Shown here in pieces: positions 35,506 through 43,043 of a stretch of 44,829 nucleotides of DNA. Positions within the stretch are counted from its first letter, which is position 1. Each line of letters starts with the position of its first letter. Both the position numbers and the translations under genes were made by a program. The notes below the pieces were generated by a model. The model ran no database searches and was not told the origin of the DNA. It saw nothing but the letters and a program-made list of their open reading frames with translations. This stretch comes from Aggregatilineales bacterium (GTDB taxonomy: Bacteria > Chloroflexota > Anaerolineae > Aggregatilineales > Ch27). The stretch covers positions 1 to 44,829 of the forward strand of contig JARKOQ010000135.1 in the NCBI GenBank assembly GCA_029976005.1, written 5' to 3'.

Positions 35506-36768
35506 CTACCGCAGCAGGGCGTTGACGGCGATCTCGGCGGCGCTCAGGGCTTCCTGGGCGCTCATCTGGCCGTAGAGAGCCTGTTCCAGCATGCCGGAGA
35601 AGACATCCGACAGCTCGGCGTACACTTCGACGGGCGGGCGGTTGTGCGCGTACTGCTGCATGGCGACGAAGGGTTGCAGCCGCGGCTCGGTGTCCTGAAT
35701 CCAGGTCTGGTAGGCTTCGGACGTGGCCACGGCGTCACGCACGGGCATGAAACCGGTCATCATGTCCCATTCGGTCTGGATTTCGGGGCTGGTGAACCAG
35801 GCCATGAAGTCCCAGGCGGCCTGTTGCCTGGCTTCATCCTGGGCCATGATGAACATGTGCTCGCCGCCCATGTTGGTGGCCGGCTGGCCGTCGGCGGGGT
35901 AGGGCATGGGCGCGGTCGTCCATTCGAAGGGCAATGTATCCGCCCAGATTCCGACCATCCAGGTGCCGTCCATCACCATGCAGGATTGGCCCTGTCCGAA
36001 CAGGCCCCAATCCGACAGGCTGTACGCGCCGGAGTCGATCAGATCGATCCAGTAGTTGAGGGCTTTCAGTCCGGCCTCGGAATTGAACGCGGCCGAAGTC
36101 AGGTCCTCGCTGAGGAAGTCGCCGCCCGCCTGCCACAGATATACCTGGAACTGCCAGGTCAGGCCTTCGCCGGGCAGGGTGTAGAGTTCCATGCCGACGA
36201 CGCCCGCATCGGGGTTCGCGCAGGCCACGGCGGCCTCTTTGAGTTCGTCCCACGTGGTGGGCGGGGTGGCCGGGTCGAGGCCCGCCGCCGTGAAGAGATC
36301 GGCGTTGATGAACAGTTCGAGGTTGTTGGTGCTGACCGGCAGCCCGTACAGGACATCGCCGTAGGTGTCCACATCCAGCAGAGCCGGATAGAAATCGTCC
36401 ATCGGTTCGGCGGCCGAGGCCACCAGGTCGGTGAGCGGCAGCAGCTTGCCGGAGTTCGCGAGGAGGGGCATCCAGGCCATGTCCGCCGCGGCCATGTCGG
36501 GCGTGTCGCCCCCGGCAATCGCGATCTGGAGCTTGGGCAGCAGTTCGCCCCAGCCAATGTAGACGTTCTCGATGTGGACTTCCGGGTGCGCTTCGTTGTA
36601 GCGATCCACCAGAGCCTGGATCGACTCGCCGTTCTTGCCATCCCAGTAGTTCCAGAAGGTGAGCTGGATTTGCTCCTGGGCGGCACTGATGCCGAGAGGC
36701 CCAACGAGGCCGAGCAGCAGGGCGCACAGCACAGACAGGGTGGATATCAACGTAAGTCGGCGCTTCAT
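35506..36768 (-). CDS. CUT1 sugar-binding protein, MalE-like
   Basis: Extracellular receptor for the importer, probably for malto-oligosaccharides. 420 residues. The signal peptide is RRLTLISTLSVLCALLLGLV, with a likely cleavage after GISAAQ; there is no lipobox cysteine. The mature part opens with IQLTFWNYWDGKNGESIQAL and has many aromatic residues (WGELLP, DGTWMVGIW), as sugar-binding proteins do. The start is ATG 36768 with GGAG at good distance. It is the first gene of the operon; its promoter and operators lie at 36861-36914. Confidence 0.92.
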   Translation of the reverse strand: MKRRLTLISTLSVLCALLLGLVGPLGISAAQEQIQLTFWNYWDGKNGESIQALVDRYNEAHPEVHIENVYIGWGELLPKLQIAIAGGDTPDMAAADMAWMPLLANSGKLLPLTDLVASAAEPMDDFYPALLDVDTYGDVLYGLPVSTNNLELFINADLFTAAGLDPATPPTTWDELKEAAVACANPDAGVVGMELYTLPGEGLTWQFQVYLWQAGGDFLSEDLTSAAFNSEAGLKALNYWIDLIDSGAYSLSDWGLFGQGQSCMVMDGTWMVGIWADTLPFEWTTAPMPYPADGQPATNMGGEHMFIMAQDEARQQAAWDFMAWFTSPEIQTEWDMMTGFMPVRDAVATSEAYQTWIQDTEPRLQPFVAMQQYAHNRPPVEVYAELSDVFSGMLEQALYGQMSAQEALSAAEIAVNALLR

Positions 36769-36860
36769 GAGACAGACTCCTTTGTGATATTCAGCCAGTG
36801 TACAGACGAAGGGTTCGAGAAGGGGGCCGGGGAACGGCGGGATGCCATCGACAGCTTTTC

Positions 36861-36885
36861 TGAACCGGTTTACTAAACCGATTTA
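36861..36885. promoter_or_regulatory. tandem LacI-type operators at the MalE operon promoter
   Basis: TGAACCGGTTTA (36861-36872) and TAAACCGATTTA (36874-36885) are each one mismatch from perfect 12-bp palindromes with the central CG typical of LacI-family sites, centres 13 bp apart. A third half-site TAAACC lies at 36888-36893. They cover the predicted transcription start, so binding should repress. Confidence 0.68.
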
Positions 36886-36914
36886 ATTAAACCATGAATC
36901 TGGAGGCAAGTCAA
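36886..36914 (-). promoter_or_regulatory. sigma70-type promoter of the malE-malF-malG-GH13-lacI operon
   Basis: On the minus strand TTGACT (36914-36909), a 17-base spacer and TTTAAT (36891-36886) are a near-consensus pair, 118 bases before the binding-protein start. The -10 region abuts the tandem operators. Confidence 0.7.
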
Positions 36915-37924
36915 TACACTATCACCCATATCGACCTGATTCTCAGGCGGTTGGATTCCTTCACCCATCTGGTGGCGACCATTGGTGCGATTGGGCTACC
37001 GCTGGAGGGCGTGGACCTGAACCAACTGGCATGGGCGGAAGCGTATCGGACGAATATCCAACAACTGGCCGATCTCATGGAGGCACGTGGCATCCTCGTC
37101 GAAACCCGGGGACGCCTGGGCGAGGTCGTGTCCGAGGGGGGAGTCCTGGCCAGGATTGAGGCGGGCTTTCAGTCCTTGCGAGCTGCCGCTGAACAGATTG
37201 GCGATCCTGAGCTAATCAACCTGGTGCTGCGCACCGAATCCCTGGAGGCGGATTTTGTGGCGGTCGCCCAGTTGAGGACATGCCTTCAAATCGCTGAACT
37301 GTGGGATGCATTCCGGATCCGCTTTCAGGAAGTCGATCCGGAAATCTATCGTGCCAGGGCTATCCAGACTCTGGTGGACGATTACCAGGATAACCTGGCG
37401 ATTTACGCCGATCTCGATCAGCAGGTCGACCGGATCAGCTTCGATGTCGGGTTTACCAACATCAGCAATCTGTTGGGCGACTTGCAGGACATTGCCCAAG
37501 AACAGGTTGCTCAGGCCAAGGCTGCCGTCAACGCCCATGCGGCACTGGTCTTGCGGACCATCACCTGGGCGGTGATCGTAGCGTTCGGGCTGGAGGGCTT
37601 CCTGGCCACCAGCATTCAGCGCGGTATTGCCCGATCCCTGGCGCGCGTTTTGCAGACCACGCGCCAGATCGCCGGTGGGGACCTCAGCCGCCGGGTGGCC
37701 ATTCCGACGAAGACGAGATCAACGTCCTGGGCGGCGAGTTCAACGGCATGGCCGATCACCTGCAAGAACTGCTGGACTCCGAACAATCCGCATGCCAGCC
37801 GTTGGAGTCGATCATTGCGGCGATGTGGCTTCCATCCGGAGGATGGCCCTGGGCGGGGCCGTCCTCCGGATGGAAGAAGCCGTTGCACGCTAGAAATGCC
37901 GGGCGGGCGTCAGCGACGGACTGA
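36894..37924 (+). pseudogene. decayed HAMP-containing sensor/signal-transduction gene
   Basis: Remnant of a membrane signalling protein. From ATG 36894 about 225 helical residues (sensor-like, rich in Glu/Gln/Leu) precede one membrane helix (TITWAVIVAFGLEGFLATSI) and the start of a HAMP domain (LARVLQTTRQIAGGDLSRRVAIP). At about 37704-37706 the frame breaks. One base out of frame the HAMP continues as DEDEINVLGGEFNGMADHLQ from 37706, and this frame stops at 37922. No kinase or methyl-acceptor domain follows and no N-terminal membrane helix precedes. A TAA lies in frame two codons upstream of the ATG. Its 5' end contains the -35 of the divergent MalE promoter. It is probably truncated at both ends; a sequencing error could explain only the frameshift. 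Confidence 0.72.
37831..37874. other. long inverted repeat inside the pseudogene tail
   Basis: Perfect 13-bp arms (37831-37843 and 37862-37874) with an inner 5-bp stem GGCCC/GGGCC in the loop. It lies after the last recognisable HAMP residues, where the reading frame has lost protein character, so it may be a relic of rearrangement or a terminator. Confidence 0.4.
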
Positions 37925-37931
37925 CGCCCGC
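37903..37931. terminator. bidirectional hairpin between pseudogene and dehydrogenase
   Basis: Perfect 11-bp stem (37903-37913 with 37921-37931) and a 7-nt loop, located 92 bases downstream of the dehydrogenase stop on the minus strand. T content after it is low on both strands, so efficiency is uncertain. Confidence 0.5.
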
Positions 37932-38022
37932 TCCTCGTTCATTCAAAGGCCATGCGTTACTCGCGCGGCGCGGCGGCCGAGGCGGGCTGGTCGGGGATGT
38001 ACCCCCCTGAAATAGTCGAGAC

Positions 38023-39042
38023 TCACTCGACCACGGCAAGCACCTTGATCTCTTCGTAGCGCCCGGCTGCTTGCAGCGCGGCCTCCACCCCATCCAGGCC
38101 AACCTTGCGGGTCACGAAGCCGGCGATCGGCAGCGTGCCGCTCGCCAGCAGGTCGATCGCCTGGCGAAAATCCGGCGGGCCGAAGCCGAAGGTGCCGACG
38201 ACGCTTACTTCGTCGTAGTGGACGCGGCTCACCGAGAGCGGGAACGAGGCGTCCCTGGGCATCCCGGCGAAGATGTTGATCGCGCCGCCTTTGCCAACCA
38301 GCGCGAAGGCTTGCTGAACCAGATCGACGCTGCCCACCGAAACCAGTACCTTGTCAGGCCCCGCGGGCAGGGCCTCTTTGAGCGCGGCGGCCAGGTCCTG
38401 GCTGGATGAGTCGATGACCTGATCCGCGACCCGCGTGGCGAAGGCCAGACGGTTGGGGGTCACGCCGGACAGGAGGACGGTGGAGGCTCCCAGGGCCTTC
38501 CCCAGGGCGGCTTGCAGCAAGCCCATCGGCCCATCGCCGATCACGAGCAGGGATTGGCCCGCCTGGAAGTCGAGGGCGTCCAGGCCGTGAATGCAGCACG
38601 CCAGCGGTTCCGTCAGGGAGGCCGTCTCGAAGTCCAGGCCATCGGCGATCTTGAACACGACCTGATCGATCAGCCGCCTGGGCACCCGAATCAGCTCGGC
38701 GAAGCCGCCCGGTTCCAGGGACGATTCGAACAGATTCTCGCACAGGCTGAAGTGGCCCCGGCGGCACATGGCGCACGCCAGACACGGCGCGTACGGGCCG
38801 ACCACCACCCGATCCCCGCTGTTGAAGGCGGGGTGCCTGGACTCCATGACCACCCCCGCAATTTCATGGCCCAGGACGCTCCCCGGCGAGATCAGCGGAT
38901 GCCCCCGCACGTAGGTTTTGACATCCGTCCCACAGATGCCGCAGGCTTTCATGGCGACCAGAAGCTCGCCGTCGCCGATGGCGGGCGGGGGCAGTTCCTC
39001 AACGCTGACTTTTCCGGGGCCGTAATAGCGTACTGATTTCAT
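38023..39042 (-). CDS. zinc-dependent medium-chain dehydrogenase (sorbitol/threonine/butanediol dehydrogenase-like)
   Basis: NAD(P)-dependent oxidoreductase, probably oxidising a secondary alcohol of a polyol or sugar. 339 residues. The catalytic zinc site has C37 in GICGTD, H59-E60 in LGHEIAGVV and the later Glu of LTEPLACC. The structural zinc lobe is complete with C87, C90, C93 and C101. The Rossmann motif is LVIGDGPMGLLQA. The start is ATG 39042 behind AAGGGGA. It is the last gene of a three-gene operon (aldolase, kinase, dehydrogenase). The substrate is unknown; the order suggests it opens a polyol pathway that the other two enzymes complete. Confidence 0.9.
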   Translation of the reverse strand: MKSVRYYGPGKVSVEELPPPAIGDGELLVAMKACGICGTDVKTYVRGHPLISPGSVLGHEIAGVVMESRHPAFNSGDRVVVGPYAPCLACAMCRRGHFSLCENLFESSLEPGGFAELIRVPRRLIDQVVFKIADGLDFETASLTEPLACCIHGLDALDFQAGQSLLVIGDGPMGLLQAALGKALGASTVLLSGVTPNRLAFATRVADQVIDSSSQDLAAALKEALPAGPDKVLVSVGSVDLVQQAFALVGKGGAINIFAGMPRDASFPLSVSRVHYDEVSVVGTFGFGPPDFRQAIDLLASGTLPIAGFVTRKVGLDGVEAALQAAGRYEEIKVLAVVE

Positions 39043-39063
39043 GGTCGTCTGTCCCCTTGGGTA

Positions 39064-40074
39064 TCAATCATGATGGACGATTCGCAGGACTTCGACCGCG
39101 CCGGGCCGGGCGCGGAGACGGGCAATATCGGCGGGTTGGAGCGCCTTCAATGGGTTGCCGTCGGCGCAGAGCACGGCCGGATAGGCCAGCCCGGTGGCCT
39201 CGATGACCTCGCCCTCGTCCAGGCTGACGTAGGCCGAGCGGATCGGCTCCGTGTTCCGATGGGCCTCTCGATCGAGCTGCGTGCGAACCAGGGGCTGGTC
39301 GCACACCAGGCAGCCGGCCGGGATTCCGACCAGCGAGGACAGGCAGACCCCGCCGACCACGGCCTTCCCGAAGAAGCAGTCGTAGCTGGTGAGACCGGCG
39401 ATCACGGTGCCGACGGACGTTCCGGCGCTGACCAGGAGGCGCCTGGTTTCGCTGCGCTTGGTCACGGACGCGGTTGGGCTGCCCACAGGGCGCGGCACAC
39501 CCAGGACGCGCTCGCCGTTGAGGAAGGCATTGGCGTCCAGATCGCAGAGTTCGTTTTGCGTCATGCCGACGATGGTCGTGCCGATCACGATATCGTTAAA
39601 GGCGAAGGCCAGGACGTCGCCATTGCATTCCGCTTCGAGGGCCGTCACCGTCCTGACGGCGAAATCGGCCCCGGCCAGTTCCCCGACCTGACTGGCCTTG
39701 CACGTGACCAGGGCGCCCGCGTTGATCGAACCGGCCCCAATTCCCAGGATCGGGCAGCGGGCGCCAGCCCGAGCAATGGCGAAGGCGATATCGGCCAGCG
39801 TGCCATCACCGCCGACGACGGCCAGGGCTTGCACGCCCTTCCGGAGGGCTGCCTGGGCGATCGCCTGGGAAGCCGCCCGGCCGGTTCGCCCCTCGATCGG
39901 GACGATCGCGGCCTGGGCGATCCCGGTGACGGCCTCCTCGCCAAGCTGGCCGGGGCCGGTGCAGATGTCCTGCGGAGCGAGCGCCTGGACCAGCCGGCGA
40001 GCGACTTCCAGGTTGTGCGCCGCGCCCAGGCCCGACGCCGGGTTGACGATCAGACCGATGGTTTGGGGCTTCAC
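39064..40074 (-). CDS. ATP-NAD kinase-fold protein (COG3199 / AcoX-like)
   Basis: Member of the NAD kinase/diacylglycerol kinase fold, predicted to phosphorylate a hydroxyl group using ATP. 336 residues. IGLIVNPASGLGAAHN is the opening strand-loop, GGDGT (88-92) the phosphate-donor motif and GIGAGSINAG the second glycine-rich loop; a beta-rich C-terminal domain follows. AcoX of acetoin operons belongs to this family and has no well-settled role, and acetoin operons also carry a zinc dehydrogenase. Here the partner is an aldolase, not the acetoin dehydrogenase complex. The start is GTG 40074, with AAAGGT upstream, seven bases after the aldolase gene. True NAD kinase activity is not excluded, but the operon suggests a metabolite kinase. 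Confidence 0.82.
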   Translation of the reverse strand: MKPQTIGLIVNPASGLGAAHNLEVARRLVQALAPQDICTGPGQLGEEAVTGIAQAAIVPIEGRTGRAASQAIAQAALRKGVQALAVVGGDGTLADIAFAIARAGARCPILGIGAGSINAGALVTCKASQVGELAGADFAVRTVTALEAECNGDVLAFAFNDIVIGTTIVGMTQNELCDLDANAFLNGERVLGVPRPVGSPTASVTKRSETRRLLVSAGTSVGTVIAGLTSYDCFFGKAVVGGVCLSSLVGIPAGCLVCDQPLVRTQLDREAHRNTEPIRSAYVSLDEGEVIEATGLAYPAVLCADGNPLKALQPADIARLRARPGAVEVLRIVHHD

Positions 40075-40080
40075 GGGGTG

Positions 40081-40836
40081 CTACCTTTCGGCATGGACGA
40101 CCTGGACGAGACTGTGCGTGATCGCGGCCACGTCTTCCGCCTGCCAGACGTTGCGGCCGAAGGCGACTCCGGCCGCGCCGGCGCGCATGGCCCCCTGGAT
40201 TTCGGCGATCACTTCGTCCGAGGAACGCGCGCTGCCCCCGAGGGTGAGGACGGGGACGAAACAGGTGTCGGTGACTTCACGGTACTCCTCGGACGTGCCC
40301 GCGTATTTGGTCTTGATGATGTCCGCCCCCAGTTCGGCGCCGATGCGGGCAGCCAGCGTGATCTGCTTCACGTTCGGTTTGGCCTGATAGCCGAGCGGCA
40401 GCATTTCGGCCATCAGCGGCATGCCCAACCGGCGGCATTCGGTCGCCACCTGGCCCAGAGTCTCCAGGCTGTCGCTTTCCTCCGGCGTGCCGCAGATTCC
40501 CATCACGGCGACGGCGTCCGCCCCCAGCCGCAGCGCGTCCTCGACCGAGGCGATCAGGCGCATGCTGCCGGAGCCGCCGCCCAGGGTGGTCGCCGCGCCA
40601 TCCAGGCGGAGGATCAGCCCCAGCCGGCCGATGGCTTCGCCAAACTGGGAAGCAATCCCCGGCGTGGTCAGGATCGCGTCCGCGCCCCCGGCCCTGATCT
40701 GCTCGATCAGCGTCCTGGGGTGGGCGAGGTGGCCCAACGGCCCGATGCCGGGCAGGCCGTGATCCATGGCGATAATCACCGAGCGCCGGTCAGGCGCGAA
40801 GATGTGGTTGAGCCGGATGGCTTTGCCTGAGTTCAT
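40081..40836 (-). CDS. class I aldolase of the FbaB/LsrF/DhnA family
   Basis: Predicted Schiff-base aldolase cleaving a phosphorylated ketose. 251 residues forming one TIM barrel. The first-strand motif is VIIAMDHGLPG and the Schiff-base Lys is K175 in ADIIKTKYAG. Phosphate-binding glycines occur in LTLGGSARSS and GVAFGRNVWQ. The start is ATG 40836 behind AGGGA; a 25-codon extension has no ribosome binding site. It is the first gene of the operon, with a candidate promoter at 40883-40911. It is not related to the class II aldolase of the rhamnose operon. Confidence 0.88.
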   Translation of the reverse strand: MNSGKAIRLNHIFAPDRRSVIIAMDHGLPGIGPLGHLAHPRTLIEQIRAGGADAILTTPGIASQFGEAIGRLGLILRLDGAATTLGGGSGSMRLIASVEDALRLGADAVAVMGICGTPEESDSLETLGQVATECRRLGMPLMAEMLPLGYQAKPNVKQITLAARIGAELGADIIKTKYAGTSEEYREVTDTCFVPVLTLGGSARSSDEVIAEIQGAMRAGAAGVAFGRNVWQAEDVAAITHSLVQVVHAER

Positions 40837-40876
40837 ATGAATTCCCTGTGTGGAGAGCGCGAACTGGTTGCCTTCT

Positions 40877-40911
40877 TCAGACAGTCTACAGGCGATCGTC
40901 TGATTCCTCAA
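40877..40911 (-). promoter_or_regulatory. candidate promoter and operator of the aldolase-kinase-dehydrogenase operon
   Basis: On the minus strand TTGAGG (40911-40906), a 17-base spacer and TAGACT (40888-40883) lie 47 bases before the aldolase start. Inverted arms TCAGAC (40877-40882) and GTCTGA (40898-40903) flank the -10 element, a suitable place for a repressor site. Confidence 0.5.
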
Positions 40912-40941
40912 CGAGGGAGAGTGCGCGTTTTGGATTTGGGG

Positions 40942-40998
40942 CAGTCAAGAAACTCTGGACACGGACAAAACGGATGGAACACGGATTTTCACTGATTG
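40942..40998 (+). repeat. degenerate dispersed intergenic repeat, copy 3
   Basis: The longest copy. It opens CAGTCAAGAAACTCTGGAC, then ACGGACAAAACGGATGGAAC and ACGGATTTTCACTGATT. Copies 1 and 2 lie at 19448-19494 (opposite orientation) and 20871-20910. Confidence 0.55.
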
Positions 40999-41166
40999 TC
41001 CCTCAGCATGATCCGTATTCCTTCCGGACGGCCCGGTGGTATGACCGTGTCCGGGGTTTGCGGCCACCCGAATCCGAAGACTCCCCGGTGGTTGGCCGCA
41101 TCGTGCGGGCCCCAGGCGGTGTGCCATAGGGAAGAAGACCGTGCCCGGACGCCCCGTGCGGCGGGT

Positions 41167-42060
41167 TTACCCTTTGACGGCCCCCAGGGTGAGGCCGCTG
41201 ATGAAGTAGCGCTGGAAGAAGATGAAGATGAACAGGGTTGGCAGGCTGGCGATCACCGACATGGCCCCCTGCACGCCCCAGGCGACCGAGTACTGTCCCT
41301 TGAGCGTGATCAGCCCGACCATGATCGTCCGGCTGCTGTCCGACTGGGTGAAGATCAGCGGCCACAGGAAGTCGTTCCAGATCCAGGTGAATTGCAGGGT
41401 CGCCAGGACGGCCAGGGCGGGCAGGCTGATCGGCAGCATGACCTGCACCAGAATCTGGCCCTCGTTGGCCCCGTCGATGATGGCCGCTTCGCGCAGGGCC
41501 GAGGGTACCGTGGCAAAGAAATTGCGCGTGATCAGGGTGCAGATCGGCAGGCCAAACGCCACGTGGACGATGATCATCGGCCACAGGGTGTCGTACAGGC
41601 CGATCGTGTTGAACAGCCGGAACAGCGGCACCAGGACGATCTGGGGTGGGAAGAACATCCCGGCCACAATCACGATGAACAGCGCCTCGCTGCCCCGGAA
41701 GGGCATCTGGCTGAAGACGTAGCCCAGCAGCACCCCCAGCGCAATGGACAGCGCCGTCGCGGGGATGGTCACCAGAAACGAGTTGAGCGCATACGTGCGC
41801 ACGTTGCCGTTGACCCAGGCTTCCTCGTAGTTGGCGAAGTTGAGCTGCGCCGGCGCGGACCACAACCCTGCGCGCGAAATCTCCGCGTTCGACTTGAAGG
41901 ACGTGATCAGCACGCCGATGCTGGGCATCGAATAGACGATCACCAGGATGGTCAGCGTGACGTAGAGGACGATCTGGACGATCCGCTGCTGTCTCGCCTG
42001 GCGCGCCGCCAGCCGATCCCAATCCTCCTGAGCATACCGGTTGAGCGGCAGATCAGTCAT
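41167..42060 (-). CDS. CUT1 sugar ABC permease, MalG-like
   Basis: Membrane subunit of the importer at the right end. 297 residues. A polar 25-residue N-terminus precedes IVLYVTLTILVIVYSMPSIG. The EAA loop is LREAAIIDGANEGQILVQVMLPI, and the C-terminus is the usual QRYFISGLTLGAVKG. The start is ATG 42060, overlapping the stop of the MalF-like gene by eight bases. It ends 330 bases before the aldolase operon, which probably has its own promoter. Confidence 0.9.
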   Translation of the reverse strand: MTDLPLNRYAQEDWDRLAARQARQQRIVQIVLYVTLTILVIVYSMPSIGVLITSFKSNAEISRAGLWSAPAQLNFANYEEAWVNGNVRTYALNSFLVTIPATALSIALGVLLGYVFSQMPFRGSEALFIVIVAGMFFPPQIVLVPLFRLFNTIGLYDTLWPMIIVHVAFGLPICTLITRNFFATVPSALREAAIIDGANEGQILVQVMLPISLPALAVLATLQFTWIWNDFLWPLIFTQSDSSRTIMVGLITLKGQYSVAWGVQGAMSVIASLPTLFIFIFFQRYFISGLTLGAVKG

Positions 42061-42934
42061 AGATGCGCTCCAAAGCCCGAATCTGGCGGAAATAGAAGGC
42101 GATGACGACCAGGGCGATCAGGAACAGGACCACCGAGATTGCGCTGCCGTAGCCCATGTAATACTTCTTGAAGGACTCGTCATACATGAACATCGCCAGG
42201 GTGTCGGACGAGTGAAATGGCCCGCCGCCGGTCATGATGTACACGATGTCGAAGCTCTTGAGGGAGTTGATCACGGCCAGGGCCACGACGACGACCGTCG
42301 ACGGTTGGAGCAGGGGCACCACGACGTAACGCAAATTCTGCCAGTAGTTGGCTCCGTCGATCTGGGCGGCATCGGTCAGTTCCGTCGGCACCGAGGTCAG
42401 CCCGGCCAGAAAGATGACCATCCCCAGCCCAAGCTGCTGCCAGACCCAGGCCAGCATCACGGCGGCGAGGGCGGTATGGGGATCGCCTAGCCAGGCGCGG
42501 GTGGCGTCCTCCAGCCCGATTCCGTTCAGGGTCAGGTTGAGCAATCCCCAGCGCGGCTGGTAGATCCAAATCCAGATCTGGCCGATCACGGCCAGCGACA
42601 GGCAGATCGGGAGATAGAACAGGGATTTGTACAGGTTCGCGCCGCGCAGGCCTTGGTGCAGGATCAGCGCCAGGCCAAGCCCGCCCAGGAATGGCACCGT
42701 CAGCGCGATGGCGATCCAGATCACGGTGTTCTTGATGGCATTCCCAAACAGCGGATCGCTGAAGATTCGCTCGAAATTGCCCAGCCCGACGAAGTTGTAC
42801 TCCGGATTAAAGCCGTTCCAGTCGGTCAGGCTGAAGAAGAAGGAGTACACGAGCGGGACAATGACGATCATGAAGTACAACGTCAGAGGAATGGCGAGGA
42901 ATCCAATCCGCCACAGCCGTTGTGATCGGGCCAC
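42053..42934 (-). CDS. CUT1 sugar ABC permease, MalF-like
   Basis: Membrane subunit paired with the preceding entry. 293 residues. The first helix is IGFLAIPLTLYFMIVIVPLVYSF and the EAA loop ELTDAAQIDGANYWQNLRYVVVPL. The start is GTG 42934, with AAGGAGA at good spacing. The gene follows the binding-protein gene after 109 bases containing a perfect stem-loop. Confidence 0.9.
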   Translation of the reverse strand: MARSQRLWRIGFLAIPLTLYFMIVIVPLVYSFFFSLTDWNGFNPEYNFVGLGNFERIFSDPLFGNAIKNTVIWIAIALTVPFLGGLGLALILHQGLRGANLYKSLFYLPICLSLAVIGQIWIWIYQPRWGLLNLTLNGIGLEDATRAWLGDPHTALAAVMLAWVWQQLGLGMVIFLAGLTSVPTELTDAAQIDGANYWQNLRYVVVPLLQPSTVVVVALAVINSLKSFDIVYIMTGGGPFHSSDTLAMFMYDESFKKYYMGYGSAISVVLFLIALVVIAFYFRQIRALERIYD

Positions 42935-42991
42935 TGTGGAATCTCCTTGGAACGTCCGGGTGCCGGGTCATGCCCGTGGGCGATGTGGACG

Positions 42992-43022
42992 ATAAGGGCA
43001 GGGGAATGGTCCCTGCCCTTAT
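42992..43022 (-). other. intercistronic stem-loop between binding protein and permease genes
   Basis: Perfect 12-bp stem (42992-43003 with 43011-43022) and a 7-nt loop, 22 bases past the binding-protein stop and without a T run on the minus strand. It has the same position and stem length as the stem-loop at 35455-35483, but a different sequence. Confidence 0.65.
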
Positions 43023-43043
43023 TGGTTGCAAAGACGCTGGACG

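Larger units (their letters stand above)
40837..41166. other. 330-base intergenic region with promoter and repeat
   Basis: Separates the permease gene from the aldolase operon, both on the minus strand. It contains the aldolase operon promoter and inverted repeat (40877-40911) and copy 3 of the dispersed repeat (40942-40998). From 41000 to 41166 nothing further is recognised. Confidence 0.5.

Noticed and set aside
39070..40830. 586-codon plus-strand frame opposite the kinase and aldolase genes
   Set aside because: It runs antisense to two genes with clear active-site motifs and coupled spacing.
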